From Roseibium polysiphoniae (GTDB taxonomy: Bacteria > Pseudomonadota > Alphaproteobacteria > Rhizobiales > Stappiaceae): a stretch of 64,000 nt of DNA. Below the pieces are notes generated by a model. That model was not told the origin of the DNA and ran no database searches. It worked only from the letters and a program-made list of their open reading frames with translations. The DNA lies in NCBI RefSeq assembly GCF_014842925.1, contig NZ_JACYXJ010000003.1, positions 310,001 through 374,000 of the forward strand, given 5' to 3'. How positions within the stretch are numbered: position 1 is the stretch's first letter; each line of letters begins with the position of its first letter. Both the position numbers and the translations under genes were made by a program. Of this stretch, positions 37,490 to 49,043 are shown piece after piece.

Positions 37490-37785
37490 AACGGAACGCT
37501 CTTTCTCGGTAATATTTCTTGGTAAATTCAACAATGCGATTTGCGGGAGACTAGGTAGCGCGGCTTTCCGGCTACTTACTCGTTTCCCTAAAATTTTAGT
37601 GATTTTCTAAAATACCGCGTGGGGAGTTGCGGGGCAGTTGCAAAAGCTATTTTGAATCAGAGCAGTGTTGGAAATTATAACAATGCACAGGCGCTTTCTT
37701 TTTTTGTGGAGTTCGTTTTTTGCGAGGGTTAGGCGGCTTTGAAGAGGGTCCTGAGCGGGCTGTCTCAGCCCAGCCTGCCTTGAAC

Positions 37786-37816
37786 GCAAAAAGGGCCGGA
37801 ATTGTTTCCGGCCCTT
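37786..37816 (-). terminator. Intrinsic terminator downstream of ilvC region
   Basis: Arms AAGGGCCGG and CCGGCCCTT with an eight-base loop; read on the minus strand, the hairpin is followed by TTTTTGCG. It lies past the duplicated ilvC tail, so ilvC transcripts would include that copy. Confidence 0.85.
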
Positions 37817-37841
37817 AAGGTTTCTGCGATCTGATGACCGC

Positions 37842-37882
37842 TTAGTTCTTTGTCTTGTCGACCAGTGCGCCGGACTTGATCC
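37842..37882 (-). pseudogene. Duplicated 3' tail of ilvC
   Basis: These 41 bases match the last 13 codons and stop of ilvC (37946-37986) with five differences, all at third codon positions and all synonymous; both encode [12 protein letters not shown] then TAA. It begins 63 bp after the ilvC stop on the same strand and lies before the terminator. It has no start of its own. It looks like the end of an older or different ilvC allele left behind after recombination or gene replacement. Confidence 0.8.
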
Positions 37883-37945
37883 CCCGCGACCTGCCTTCGG
37901 CAGGCGCAAGGTTCTGATGTCTTGGCCAAGTCCGGTGCCCGGGTC

Positions 37946-39043
<1,098 letters not shown>

Positions 39044-39053
39044 CTAGCCGGCG

Positions 39054-39695
39054 TCAGGCGCCGAACAGCGAATAGAACCGTTGAACCGCGTCCCTGGCCT
39101 GTCCTTCCAGGTCGCGTTCTGCTGCGCTGGCGGTTTCGCCCAGCAGCAGGCGGATATGGACGTCGCGCACGGCCAGGCCGTAGAGAACCTGATAGGCCTC
39201 CTCCGCGTCGTCAAACTTGAGATAGTTGCGGTGCCGGCCGGCCTCCAGCAGGGCGCGTGCCTTGGCGCTGATCATATGCTTGCCGCGCACCAGCAGCAGC
39301 CGGCCAAGCCGGTTGTCGTCGCGGTTGGACTGGCCGATGGACAGGCGATTGAGCGCCACGGAAGTTTCGCCGAAGAGAACCGCAAGAAGCTCTGTCGCAA
39401 AGGCGATCAGATGGGTGCGGAAGGTTTCCGCGTCCGCGGTCGCACCGCTCTCGGGCGGGAAGTGCACCTTGCTTGCCTGATAGGCCACGACCGCAGCCAG
39501 AAGTCCGTCGCGGTCACCGAACCACTTGTAGAGGCTTTCCTTGGAGCAGTTGGCGGTGCGTGCCAGACCGGCTGTCGTCAGGGCTTTTTCGCCGCCCTCC
39601 ACCAACAATCCGAGGGCGCACTCCAGCACCGCTTCCTGGCGCGGGGTGAAGAAGATATCTTCGAATTCCGTGTCTATTGCAGGGGCGAGGGGCAT
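39054..39695 (-). CDS. TetR family transcriptional regulator
   Basis: 213 residues. The N-terminal helix-turn-helix is seen in LLVEGGEKALTTAGLARTANCSKESLYKWFGDRDG; the rest is an all-helical ligand domain with a TetR_C-like pattern of AefR type. It is divergent from the siderophore-interacting protein gene. A perfect palindrome lies 86 bp upstream of its start and is the best candidate for its own operator. Confidence 0.88.
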   Translation of the reverse strand: MPLAPAIDTEFEDIFFTPRQEAVLECALGLLVEGGEKALTTAGLARTANCSKESLYKWFGDRDGLLAAVVAYQASKVHFPPESGATADAETFRTHLIAFATELLAVLFGETSVALNRLSIGQSNRDDNRLGRLLLVRGKHMISAKARALLEAGRHRNYLKFDDAEEAYQVLYGLAVRDVHIRLLLGETASAAERDLEGQARDAVQRFYSLFGA

Positions 39696-39780
39696 GACTT
39701 CTGTCTCGGGGTTCTTCGGCGCGTTTCCAATGGTGGCAGGCTGTCCGGACGGGTCCGCGTCTGCCGTTTGTTTTGTCTTT

Positions 39781-39794
39781 GTACCGTACGGTAC
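39781..39794. promoter_or_regulatory. Candidate TetR operator palindrome
   Basis: GTACCGTACGGTAC is a perfect 14-base palindrome located between the divergent tetR and siderophore-interacting protein genes. TetR regulators bind such symmetric sites and commonly repress themselves. Confidence 0.65.
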
Positions 39795-39900
39795 GGTTCG
39801 TATTCATAGTTCCCTTCGGTGTTTGCCGTCAAGCGGGATTTTGGGCGTCACCGGCAGTTTCTTTTCAAACCGGCTTTGAAAAATGGGGAGAGAGAAACTA

Positions 39901-39917
39901 AATATGATTTTCATATT
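39901..39917. promoter_or_regulatory. AT-rich palindrome before the siderophore-interacting protein gene
   Basis: AATATGATTTTCATATT is a perfect 7-3-7 inverted repeat ending 17 bp before the ATG at 39935. Its place suggests an operator, possibly for an iron-responsive regulator of the Fur/Irr/RirA group given the gene it precedes. The regulator is not identified. Confidence 0.55.
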
Positions 39918-39934
39918 CATGTATAGGATACCAA

Positions 39935-40735
39935 ATGGCGCTCCCAAACCGCAGAAAGACCCGCGTTCTTACCGTTAAATCAGCGTCTTATATCACGCCG
40001 CATATGGTCCGTGTGACGCTGACGGGTGACGATCTGTCTGACTTTCCCGATCATATGGAAGGCGCGCATTGCAAGTTGGCGTTTCCGCGCGAAGGCGAGG
40101 ATCTGGCCAGTTTCACCGCTTTTCACCAAGCCATTTTGCCGAAAAAGAAGGTGCATCCGGTCAGAACCTACACGGTTCGCTCGTTCCGCCGTGAGGGGCT
40201 TGAGCTGGACATCGACTTCGTTGCGCATGGCGACAGCGGCCCTGCGACCCTTTGGGCCCAGGCTGCGAAGCCCGGCGATTTTCTTGCCTTCATGGGACCT
40301 GGTCCGGTGAAAGTGACGGATTTCTATGCCGACTGGTATCTGGTCGCGGCAGACATGTCCGCGCTTCCTGTGGCGGCAGCCACCCTGGAGGCAATGCCGC
40401 GCTCGGCAAAAGGCGTGGCCGTGTTTGAAGTGCATTCCCTGGACGATCGTCAGGACATCGATCTGCCCGAAGGGATCGATGTTCACTGGCTGGTGCAGGA
40501 CGATCCGCACGCATCCTCCACGGCTCAGCTCGACTTCGTTCAGGATCTGGACTGGCCGGGGGGGCGCATTCAGACCTGCATTGCCGGTGAAAGCGGCCTT
40601 ATTCGTCAACTGCGTCAACTGGTGCAGGTTGATCGCGGCGTAGACCGGAAGGATGCCTATATTTCGGGTTACTGGAAGGTCGGTCTGGTTGAGGACGAAC
40701 ATCAGGAAGCAAAGCGCGCCGGCGCTGCCGGGTAG
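39935..40735 (+). CDS. Siderophore-interacting protein (FAD-dependent ferric reductase family)
   Basis: 266 residues. The N-terminal FAD-binding_9 domain has SASYITPHMVRVTLTGDDL and the flavin motif VRTYTVRSFRRE; the SIP C-terminal NADPH-like domain has YLVAADMSALPVAAATLE and the end SGYWKVGLVEDEHQEAK, where GYW is typical. It would reduce ferric siderophores in the cytoplasm to release iron. No siderophore transport genes are adjacent. It is divergent from a TetR regulator. Confidence 0.92.
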   Translation: MALPNRRKTRVLTVKSASYITPHMVRVTLTGDDLSDFPDHMEGAHCKLAFPREGEDLASFTAFHQAILPKKKVHPVRTYTVRSFRREGLELDIDFVAHGDSGPATLWAQAAKPGDFLAFMGPGPVKVTDFYADWYLVAADMSALPVAAATLEAMPRSAKGVAVFEVHSLDDRQDIDLPEGIDVHWLVQDDPHASSTAQLDFVQDLDWPGGRIQTCIAGESGLIRQLRQLVQVDRGVDRKDAYISGYWKVGLVEDEHQEAKRAGAAG

Positions 40736-40937
40736 GGCGGCCTATCAGATGGGTCATTGTAAATATTACTGATGGTTCTGGATGCAGAGGTATAAGCTTT
40801 TCTTCGCAGAGTTTAGGAGAGTTTGATCTTCTGCTTTGCGGGGGAAGGAACTGCCTTTGCATTTGATCTGAGAGTTTATCAAAAAATTAGAGCATTTTTC
40901 CGAATACTGCCTCTCAAGTCTATTTAGAGGTTAAAAG

Positions 40938-42932
40938 ATGCTCAGAGGCGCCCTGGTCTTTGCTTTGCTCATCCTGTTTGGCGGGTCGATGTTTCGGCTC
41001 GCCCAGTCAGGCTTGAATGACACGGTCGATACGGTCATCGAGCAGAACGCAGAACGCAAGGCGCGCAACTGGGCAATGCATCTTGCCACGACGATGCCGG
41101 ACCTCGAGGGGTTGATCGAAGGTGGCACTCCGACACAAGAGCAGAGAGATGCCATCGACACGGCTGTTCAAGTTGGCGATGTCTTCCGCTTCAAGCTGTT
41201 TGACGGCAATGCCAACCTTGTGCTGATTTCCGATGAGCTGGGGGCACCGCTCGAGCCCGGGGCAATGGCGGATCACAATGGTCACGCTCAGATGGTCATC
41301 GATAAGGGCTCGGCCGTCATCGATCTGAACGATGGGCGCGCCAAGGCCAATCGGCCGGACCTCTATGTCGAGGCCTATGTGCCCGTGGAAGCCGCTGGCG
41401 GTTCCGTCCTTGGGGTCGTCGAGGTCTATGTTGACCAGACCATGGTCGCATCGCTGTTCCGGCGCAATTTCCTGCAGCTGGCGACCACCCTTGGCGCCCT
41501 GGTGCTGCTGACGTTCGGTGTGCCTTTCATTGCCTATATTGCCAAAATGCGGCAACAAGTGAAGACCGGCGAGAAGGTGCGCATCCTTTCATCGGTCGAC
41601 CAGATCACTGGCTTGCACAACCGGGCCACCTTCTTTCAAAAGGTCGAGGACTACCGGAAGTCGGGACGTCTGGACCTTCGCAAGACCGCGGTGATGTTCG
41701 TCGACGTGGACAAGTTCAAGACCATCAACGACACCTTCGGCCACAAGGTCGGCGATGCCTTCCTGCGTCACGCCGGCAACGCGATTTCCGGCCAGCTGTC
41801 ACGGGGCGACCTGGCTGCCCGTTTTGGCGGAGACGAGTTTGTCATTCTTGCCGCCAATCGCTCGCCTGAGCAGCTCGAGCAGATGATCGAAAACCTGCGC
41901 GAGGCGGTCAGCGAGCCGGTTTGGGTCGACGGGATGGCGGTCACGGGGCATCTCAGCCTGGGTGTTCATATGGATACGGATCACGAGCTGGACCTGCACG
42001 ATCGCATGAACAAGGCAGACGTCGCGCTCTACCAGGCCAAGCTGATGGGCCGGAACACCTGTGTCACCTTTACGCCGGATCTGGAAGACAAGGTGGCCCG
42101 CCGCAGGCACGTTGAAGAAAGTGTCGTCCTTGGACTGGCGACAGACCGGTTTGAAGTTCATTTCCAGCCTCTGATTGACCCGACGAGCGATCAGGTCGCA
42201 GGCTTCGAGGCACTGCTGCGCCTCAAGGATGCAGACGGTTCTTCCATTTCTCCATCGGAGTTCATTCCGATCGCCGAGGAAAACGGCGAGATCATGCGCA
42301 TCGGCGCCTGGGTGCTCGAGCAATCCATGAGAGCTGCGTCCAACTGGCCGGAACACCTCTTTGTGTCCGTGAACCTGTCTACCCGGCAGTTTGAAGATGG
42401 CAAGCTTGTTGCGCAGATCACTCACCTCCTGAAGCAGACGGGGCTGGCTCCGACCCGGCTGGAGCTTGAGGTGACCGAAAGCCTTTTGATCGAACAGGCC
42501 GGCAATGTCTCAGGTCAGCTTGATGCGCTGCGTGATCTGGGCGTTCAACTGTCCATGGATGACTTTGGTACGGGCTACTCGAGCCTGGGCTATCTCTGGA
42601 AGTACAATTTCAACAAGCTGAAGATCGACCGGTCCTTCGTCATGTCTCTGGGCGAAAGCGACGAGCGCACCCAGCATATTCTCGACACCATCATCATGCT
42701 CGGCCACAAGCTGAACATGCAGGTGACTGCGGAGGGGATCGAGACAAAGGAGCAGGCCACCTACCTTCGGTCCCTGTCGTGCGATCATTTTCAGGGCTTC
42801 TACTATGGCAAGCCCATGCCGGAGTCCGAGTTGGCGCCTTACCTCATGGACAACACGGTGCTGCCGTTGCTGGAAGGCCAAATGCAGGACAAAAGCCTGG
42901 AGAGCGCAAGGCGCCTCAAATACGGCAGTTGA
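40938..42932 (+). CDS. GGDEF-EAL bifunctional c-di-GMP protein with periplasmic sensor
   Basis: 664 residues. Two transmembrane helices (about 5-20 and 178-202) flank a periplasmic sensor of ~155 residues. GGDEF domain: intact GGDEF at 297-301, but no RxxD inhibitory site five residues upstream. EAL domain: FEALLRL with EAL at 424-426, then NLSTRQF, ELEVTES, DDFGTGYSSL, KIDRSFV and AEGIET, all kept, so phosphodiesterase activity is likely and cyclase activity possible. GAGG lies before the start. It stands alone; which activity dominates cannot be told. Confidence 0.93.
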   Translation: MLRGALVFALLILFGGSMFRLAQSGLNDTVDTVIEQNAERKARNWAMHLATTMPDLEGLIEGGTPTQEQRDAIDTAVQVGDVFRFKLFDGNANLVLISDELGAPLEPGAMADHNGHAQMVIDKGSAVIDLNDGRAKANRPDLYVEAYVPVEAAGGSVLGVVEVYVDQTMVASLFRRNFLQLATTLGALVLLTFGVPFIAYIAKMRQQVKTGEKVRILSSVDQITGLHNRATFFQKVEDYRKSGRLDLRKTAVMFVDVDKFKTINDTFGHKVGDAFLRHAGNAISGQLSRGDLAARFGGDEFVILAANRSPEQLEQMIENLREAVSEPVWVDGMAVTGHLSLGVHMDTDHELDLHDRMNKADVALYQAKLMGRNTCVTFTPDLEDKVARRRHVEESVVLGLATDRFEVHFQPLIDPTSDQVAGFEALLRLKDADGSSISPSEFIPIAEENGEIMRIGAWVLEQSMRAASNWPEHLFVSVNLSTRQFEDGKLVAQITHLLKQTGLAPTRLELEVTESLLIEQAGNVSGQLDALRDLGVQLSMDDFGTGYSSLGYLWKYNFNKLKIDRSFVMSLGESDERTQHILDTIIMLGHKLNMQVTAEGIETKEQATYLRSLSCDHFQGFYYGKPMPESELAPYLMDNTVLPLLEGQMQDKSLESARRLKYGS

Positions 42933-43053
42933 ATTGCGCCGGTCAGCATGTGGATCTTCTGCCTCGCGGCAGGAATGTAGTAAGGACCTAATACCCGCTG
43001 GCTGACGGCTTTTGATAGCTTCCCGGAGTTGACTGTTGCTCTGGGAGGATAAC

Positions 43054-43647
43054 ATGAGCTCCAAGAAAATTCTGATGATCACCGGTGATTTCACTGAGGA
43101 CTATGAAACCATGGTTCCGTTCCAGACGCTGCTGGCCGTTGGCCACAGTGTCGATGCGGTGTGCCCTGGCAAGAAAGCTGGCGAAACCGTCGCCACCTCG
43201 ATCCATGACTTCGAGGGTGATCAGACCTATACGGAAAAGCGTGGCCATAATTTCGCGCTGAACGCCACTTTCGCCGACATCAATGTTGCCGATTACGATG
43301 CGCTGGTGATCCCGGGTGGCCGTGCGCCGGAATACCTGCGTCTCGACAAGGACGTGATTGCTGCGGTTGAACATTTCTTCGAGACCGGCAAGCCGGTTGC
43401 CGCGATCTGCCACGGCGCCCAGCTTCTGGCTGCTGCCCGCGTGATCGAAGGGCGGACCGTTTCTGCCTATCCGGCCTGCCGTCCTGAAGTGGAACTGGCC
43501 GGTGGCACCTATGCGGAGATCGCCATCGATGGCGCCGTGACGGATGGAAACCTTGTCACGGCTCCGGCCTGGCCGGCCCATCCGGCATGGTTGTCGCAGT
43601 TTATGGCCGTCATGGCCGGAGAAGCTGCCGGGACGCTGGCTGCCTGA
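43054..43647 (+). CDS. DJ-1/PfpI family protein
   Basis: 197 residues, GGGAGG before the ATG. A class I glutamine-amidotransferase-like fold with nucleophile elbow Cys119-His120 ([10 protein letters not shown]), the conserved acidic residue near the N-terminus (DFTEDYE, Glu15) and [12 protein letters not shown]. Relatives act as protein/glyoxal deglycases or peptidases; the exact reaction is unknown. It follows the c-di-GMP gene by 121 bp. Confidence 0.9.
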   Translation: MSSKKILMITGDFTEDYETMVPFQTLLAVGHSVDAVCPGKKAGETVATSIHDFEGDQTYTEKRGHNFALNATFADINVADYDALVIPGGRAPEYLRLDKDVIAAVEHFFETGKPVAAICHGAQLLAAARVIEGRTVSAYPACRPEVELAGGTYAEIAIDGAVTDGNLVTAPAWPAHPAWLSQFMAVMAGEAAGTLAA

Positions 43648-43687
43648 GCCGGCTCTGACCAGTCTGACTGCGACTTTCCCAAGACCA

Positions 43688-43715
43688 CGTGTCCGGTTCC
43701 CCCGATCCGGACACG
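43688..43715. terminator. Hairpin after the PfpI gene
   Basis: Nine-base arms CGTGTCCGG and CCGGACACG around a ten-base loop, 40 bp past the stop. No T-run; likely a transcript-end hairpin. Confidence 0.5.
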
Positions 43716-43829
43716 TCTAGCCCTGCTTTGAACGCAGTCCCGATTTTGCGCAAGAAGCAGGGCTTTCGGTCCGTATGTCATCGCGGTAGGCTGTTTCCTC
43801 TTTACCTGAACAGGCCGTGAGACTTCGCC

Positions 43830-44180
43830 ATGTGCAAACTCTTCATCCAGGCAGATGCCGATCTATGGGCGAGCAGCACCCGTTCGCTGAGGATCGACGG
43901 CATGGTGACCAGCGTTCGACTGGAAACCTTCTTCTGGACGACCCTTGAGGAAATCGCCACACGCGATGGCATGACCGTGATCCAGCTGATCACGAAGCTC
44001 CATCACGAGAGCATTGATGCCGGGCATGATCTGGGCAACTTCACGTCGTTCCTGCGCGTATGCTGCGGCCGCTATCTGGCCCTGCAGCTCACCGGCGATG
44101 TGCCGACCGACAAACGGTTGCCGATCGCCGGTCTCGACGCGGATGATATTCTGGACGCCGAACGGGGCCGGGTGCACTGA
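43830..44180 (+). CDS. Ribbon-helix-helix domain protein (RHH_4 type)
   Basis: 116 residues. After a short N-terminus, RSLRIDGMVTSVRLETFFWTTLEEIATRDGMTVIQLITKLHHE (described in parts) gives the RHH strand plus two helices of the same family as the smaller gene at 5172. The rest, including FTSFLRVCCGRYLALQL, is typical of the longer alphaproteobacterial members. Probable DNA-binding protein of unknown target. It converges on the LysE gene. Confidence 0.82.
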   Translation: MCKLFIQADADLWASSTRSLRIDGMVTSVRLETFFWTTLEEIATRDGMTVIQLITKLHHESIDAGHDLGNFTSFLRVCCGRYLALQLTGDVPTDKRLPIAGLDADDILDAERGRVH

Positions 44181-44192
44181 GGGAAAGACGCT

Positions 44193-44816
44193 CTAGCGGC
44201 TTGCGGTCGCCAGGGCCGCACCGAAGCCGACAAAGAGCCCTCCGGTGATGCGGCGGGTCATGGACAGCCGCTTCTCGGAGGTGAGAAAGCGCCGGACGTT
44301 TTCGCCTGCATAGGCGATGGCCGCGTGATTGGCCCAGCACAGCACCGCATACGTCACCGACAGAATGATGGTCTGATCCAGGTGGAACCCGCTCTTCGAC
44401 ATGAACTGCGGGAAGAGCGCGGTGATGACCAGAATGGCCTTCGGGTTGGTGATCGAAACCAGAAACGCCTGGCCGAAGAGCATGCGATAGCTCTTTCGGC
44501 CTTCCAGATCATTTTCCAGGGTGTTGAATGAGCTTTTGTCGCGCCAGACTTTCACGCCGATGTAGATCAGGTAGGCGGCGCCGATCAGCTTGAGCACCGT
44601 GAAGGCCACGGCGGAGGTCGCCATCAGGGCGCCGAACCCAAATGCGACCGCAAAGCCAATACAAACGAGGCCGAGCGCATTGCCGGAAGCGGAGGCCAGC
44701 GTCGCATTGCGGCCGAAGCGCAGGGTGTTGTGAATGGCCAGCATCACGCCCGGGCCGGGGCTGATGGCCGGCACGAGGGAGACGGCAATGAACAGGAGCC
44801 AGCTTTCAATCGACAT
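44193..44816 (-). CDS. LysE/RhtB family amino-acid exporter
   Basis: 207 residues with six hydrophobic segments. Family features are the N-terminal SPGPGVMLAIHNTLRFGRNA loop, GNALGLVCIGFAVAFG and GAAYLIYIGVKVWRDK. It would export an amino acid or homoserine-lactone-like compound across the inner membrane. It starts 2 bp after the pdxJ stop on the same strand, so the two are co-transcribed. Confidence 0.9.
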   Translation of the reverse strand: MSIESWLLFIAVSLVPAISPGPGVMLAIHNTLRFGRNATLASASGNALGLVCIGFAVAFGFGALMATSAVAFTVLKLIGAAYLIYIGVKVWRDKSSFNTLENDLEGRKSYRMLFGQAFLVSITNPKAILVITALFPQFMSKSGFHLDQTIILSVTYAVLCWANHAAIAYAGENVRRFLTSEKRLSMTRRITGGLFVGFGAALATASR

Positions 44817-44818
44817 GC

Positions 44819-45565
44819 TCAGATCTCACCCATGGCCGTTCTGAAACGCCTGACGCTTTCGGCAAATCCGTAGATCAGGGCGTCGGCCGTGAAGCCGTGG
44901 CCGATGGACATTTCGCGGATGAAGGGTGCGCGAGCAATGAGGGCAGGGATGTTCTCGACCGTCAGATCGTGCCCGGCATTGACGCCCAGGTCCAGGCCGT
45001 GGGCAGCCTGCGCGGTCTCGACCACCTTGGTGAGTTCGATCTCCGCCTTTGCCGGGTCGTCGTAGCAGGCACCATATGGTCCGGTGTAAATCTCGATCCG
45101 CTCGGCCCCGAGGCTTGCAGCGTGTTTCGGGGCGGACGGATCCGGGTCACAAAACAACGACACGGTGACTGCCCAGTCCTTGGCCGAAGCAATGGCATCT
45201 GCCAACCGGGAGGTGTCACGGTCGAACTGCCAGCCGTGGTCCGAGGTTGTCTGATCGGGATCGTCAGGCACGAACAACACCTGGTCCGGCCGGGCTTCCT
45301 TCACCAGTTTCAGGAAATCGTCCGAGGGATAACCCTCGAGGCAAAGTTCCTTGTTGGGGAAGCGGTCCTCGATCATCTCCGAGAGCTCGAACACATCCGT
45401 CTTGCGAATGTGGCGCTCGTCCGGACGGGGGTGGACCGTGATGCCCTTCGCGCCGGCTTCCATGGCGATGGCGGCGAGGCCTGTCACGCTCGGCCAGGGC
45501 AGGTCCCGGCGATTGCGGAGCATGGCGATAGCGTTGACATTTACCGATAGGCGCGAAGGTGTCAT
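44819..45565 (-). CDS. pdxJ: Pyridoxine 5'-phosphate synthase PdxJ
   Basis: 248 residues. It joins 1-deoxyxylulose 5-phosphate and aminoacetone phosphate derivative to form vitamin B6 phosphate. The TIM-barrel residues known to be catalytic are kept: His in TVHPRPDERHI, Glu in CLEGYP, His in NAGHDLT. The N-terminal motif reads SVNVNAIAMLRNRR where many homologues have NIDHVATLR, a variant I associate with some alphaproteobacterial PdxJ. It is the first gene of a two-gene unit with the LysE exporter. Confidence 0.94.
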   Translation of the reverse strand: MTPSRLSVNVNAIAMLRNRRDLPWPSVTGLAAIAMEAGAKGITVHPRPDERHIRKTDVFELSEMIEDRFPNKELCLEGYPSDDFLKLVKEARPDQVLFVPDDPDQTTSDHGWQFDRDTSRLADAIASAKDWAVTVSLFCDPDPSAPKHAASLGAERIEIYTGPYGACYDDPAKAEIELTKVVETAQAAHGLDLGVNAGHDLTVENIPALIARAPFIREMSIGHGFTADALIYGFAESVRRFRTAMGEI

Positions 45566-45819
45566 CGTTTCAACTCAGGGCTGTTAAAGCTTGAAGTCAG
45601 GCGCCTCCCAAACAGGATGAAGCGCTTGAGGGCAGGTTGGAGAAACCTGTGCCTTTGTTCCAAAATTGGCGCAAAACCCCTTGGAGTCAAACGGGAAATT
45701 GTCCCTAGGGACAAAGAAGGAGAGGCAGACCGAGAGCCTTTTGCCAGCGATACCTGTCAGCGCCAATCGGTGGACTGCGGGAAATCAGGCTTGCGAAGGA
45801 AACGGGAAACGAGTTATCA

Positions 45820-45837
45820 GTAATGTAATAACATTAC
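45820..45837. promoter_or_regulatory. Candidate Zur box
   Basis: GTAATGTAATAACATTAC is an 18-base inverted repeat (7-4-7) 15 bp before the CobW-family start. It resembles zinc-uptake-regulator boxes of proteobacteria, and the downstream gene belongs to a family often under Zur control. Confidence 0.7.
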
Positions 45838-45852
45838 AAAATGAGGTTTCCA

Positions 45853-47067
45853 ATGACTGACGACCGCCTGCCCGTCACCGTCCTTTCCGGCTTTCTCGGT
45901 GCCGGTAAAACGACCCTCTTGAACCGGGTGCTGAACAACAGGGACGGCCTGCGCGTTGCGGTGATCGTCAACGACATGTCCGAGGTCAACATCGACGCGG
46001 ACCTCGTACGTGCCGGCGGCGCGGAGCTCAGCCATCCAGATGAGACCCTCGTTGAAATGTCGAACGGTTGCATTTGCTGCACCCTGCGCGATGACCTGTT
46101 GAACGAAGTGCGGCGCCTGTCCAGCGAGGGCAAGTTTGATTACCTGCTGATTGAATCGACCGGGATCTCCGAACCTTTGCCGGTGGCGACCACATTCGAG
46201 TTTCGCGACGAGGAGGGCCAGAGCCTGTCGGACGTGGCGCGCCTCGACACGATGGTTACGGTTGTTGATGCGGTGAACCTTCTCAATGATTTCTCCAGCC
46301 ATGACTTCCTCAGTGACCGCGGTGAGACCCTGGGAGAAGAGGATGAGCGCACGCTCGTTCATCTCCTGACCGATCAGATCGAGTTTTCCGATGTCGTGGT
46401 GCTGAACAAGGTCAGCGCTGCCAGGTCCGAGCAGGTCGATGCTGCGCGCAAGATCATCCGGAGCCTCAATGCGGACGCCCGGATCATCGAGACGGATTAC
46501 AGCGAGGTCGCGCCATCCGACATTTTGAACACCGGGCTCTTTGATTTCGAAAAGGCACATGAACATCCCCAGTGGGCCAAGGAGCTTTACGGCTTTGCGG
46601 ATCATGTTCCGGAAACGGAGGAATATGGTGTCCAGTCTTTCGTCTACCGCGCCCGCCGTCCTTTTGATCCTGCGAAGATCCATGCGCTTTTGAATGCGCC
46701 GCTGCCCGGTGTCATTCGCGCCAAGGGGCATTTCTGGATCGGCTCGCGGCCGAACTGGGTGCTCGAGTTTTCCCTTGCCGGCGCCCTGTCGAGCGTCAGT
46801 CCGCTTGGGAGCTGGTGGGCGTCGATCCCGCAGGAGCGTTGGCCGGACGACGAGAGGGCCCGGAGCTACGCCAGGTCGCTCTGGGTCGAGCCCTTCGGCG
46901 ATCGGCGTCAGGAGATCGTCTTCATTGGCGCAGGGATCGACTGGCCGCAGTTGACGCAATGGCTGGACGCTTGTGTCCTTGGAGAAGAGGCGGGCAATGA
47001 CCTCAGGGCCTTTGCAGGTCTTGCCGATCCGTTCCCCGCCTACCAGCGGTCCGAGGCGGCGGCATGA
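45853..47067 (+). CDS. CobW/COG0523 GTP-binding metallochaperone (ZigA/ZnuX-like)
   Basis: 404 residues from the ATG at 45853, which has GAGG in front; an ATG at 45841 is nearer the Zur-like box. GTPase motifs: Walker [10 protein letters not shown] (13-21), the metal-binding CICC at 73-76, ESTGISEP and NKVS. A CobW C-terminal domain follows, with Arg/Trp-rich segments (GHFWIGSRP). Members under Zur control deliver zinc to client proteins when zinc is scarce; that role is inferred from the box and the downstream DUF1826 gene. Overlaps the next gene by 4 bp. Confidence 0.92.
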   Translation: MTDDRLPVTVLSGFLGAGKTTLLNRVLNNRDGLRVAVIVNDMSEVNIDADLVRAGGAELSHPDETLVEMSNGCICCTLRDDLLNEVRRLSSEGKFDYLLIESTGISEPLPVATTFEFRDEEGQSLSDVARLDTMVTVVDAVNLLNDFSSHDFLSDRGETLGEEDERTLVHLLTDQIEFSDVVVLNKVSAARSEQVDAARKIIRSLNADARIIETDYSEVAPSDILNTGLFDFEKAHEHPQWAKELYGFADHVPETEEYGVQSFVYRARRPFDPAKIHALLNAPLPGVIRAKGHFWIGSRPNWVLEFSLAGALSSVSPLGSWWASIPQERWPDDERARSYARSLWVEPFGDRRQEIVFIGAGIDWPQLTQWLDACVLGEEAGNDLRAFAGLADPFPAYQRSEAAA

Positions 47068-47723
47068 GCGGCGCGCGCGAACTGGCTCTTGACGTTCCTC
47101 AGGAGCGCGCAGCTGCAGCGTCATGGAAGCCATTTGTTGCGTGCGATGTGCTCCACAGCCGTCAACAGGAGGTCCTGCATCAGATTGCGGAACCCGGTGT
47201 TGCGGCAGCCATCTGGCAACGACCCGTCGATCCGGGTTTTCAAAGCTGGATCGACACTCTGGCCCAGGACGAGCTGCCCACGCTTCGGACGGTTGTTCCG
47301 GCGCATCTGGCCAAGGCTGCCCTGCTTCATGCCTGTGAAATGGTCGGGCTCGAACCGTCGCCGGAGAGGGAATTCTTGATCGAGGATGCAGGAAACCTTG
47401 CGCTTGCCGTCGGAAAGACCCTGAATGTTCGTTATGTGCGGATCCGCCTGGACGTCACCAGCGGGACGATGTGCCCCAAGTTCCACGTCGATCAGGTGCG
47501 GGCGCGGCTGCTGTGCAGTTATCGCGGCGCGGGCACGGAGTATGTCGCTGAAGCTGATGCCGCCGATCCCGCCCGTCACAAGCGGATGGCGACGGGCGAG
47601 GTGGGGCTGTTCAGGGGCGCGCTCTGGTCCGATGAGGAGACCTGCGGGCTCTTGCACCGGTCACCGCATCAGGACGCGGGCGATGCCGCGCGCCTGCTTC
47701 TGGTCGTCGAGCCTGCGGAATAA
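47064..47723 (+). CDS. DUF1826 family protein
   Basis: 219 residues. The motif [20 protein letters not shown] supplies Cys137, His141 and Asp143, a plausible metal site, and GTEYV and HRSPH follow. It matches DUF1826, a family of unknown function that repeatedly follows COG0523 GTPase genes. The start overlaps the end of the CobW gene (ATGA), so both proteins are made together, probably under zinc control. It could be a client of the chaperone, but this is inference. Confidence 0.88.
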   Translation: MSGARELALDVPQERAAAASWKPFVACDVLHSRQQEVLHQIAEPGVAAAIWQRPVDPGFQSWIDTLAQDELPTLRTVVPAHLAKAALLHACEMVGLEPSPEREFLIEDAGNLALAVGKTLNVRYVRIRLDVTSGTMCPKFHVDQVRARLLCSYRGAGTEYVAEADAADPARHKRMATGEVGLFRGALWSDEETCGLLHRSPHQDAGDAARLLLVVEPAE

Positions 47724-47744
47724 GAAGAGAGCCTATGGAATGAA

Positions 47745-47773
47745 AAAAAGCCCCGGCATCTGCCGGGGCTTTT
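47745..47773. terminator. Bidirectional intrinsic terminator
   Basis: Arms AAAAGCCCCGGCA and TGCCGGGGCTTTT with a two-to-three-base loop and A/T runs on both sides, between the convergent DUF1826 and serA genes. Confidence 0.92.
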
Positions 47774-47798
47774 GACTTTGGTCTCGATGAATGCCGGA

Positions 47799-49043
<1,245 letters not shown>

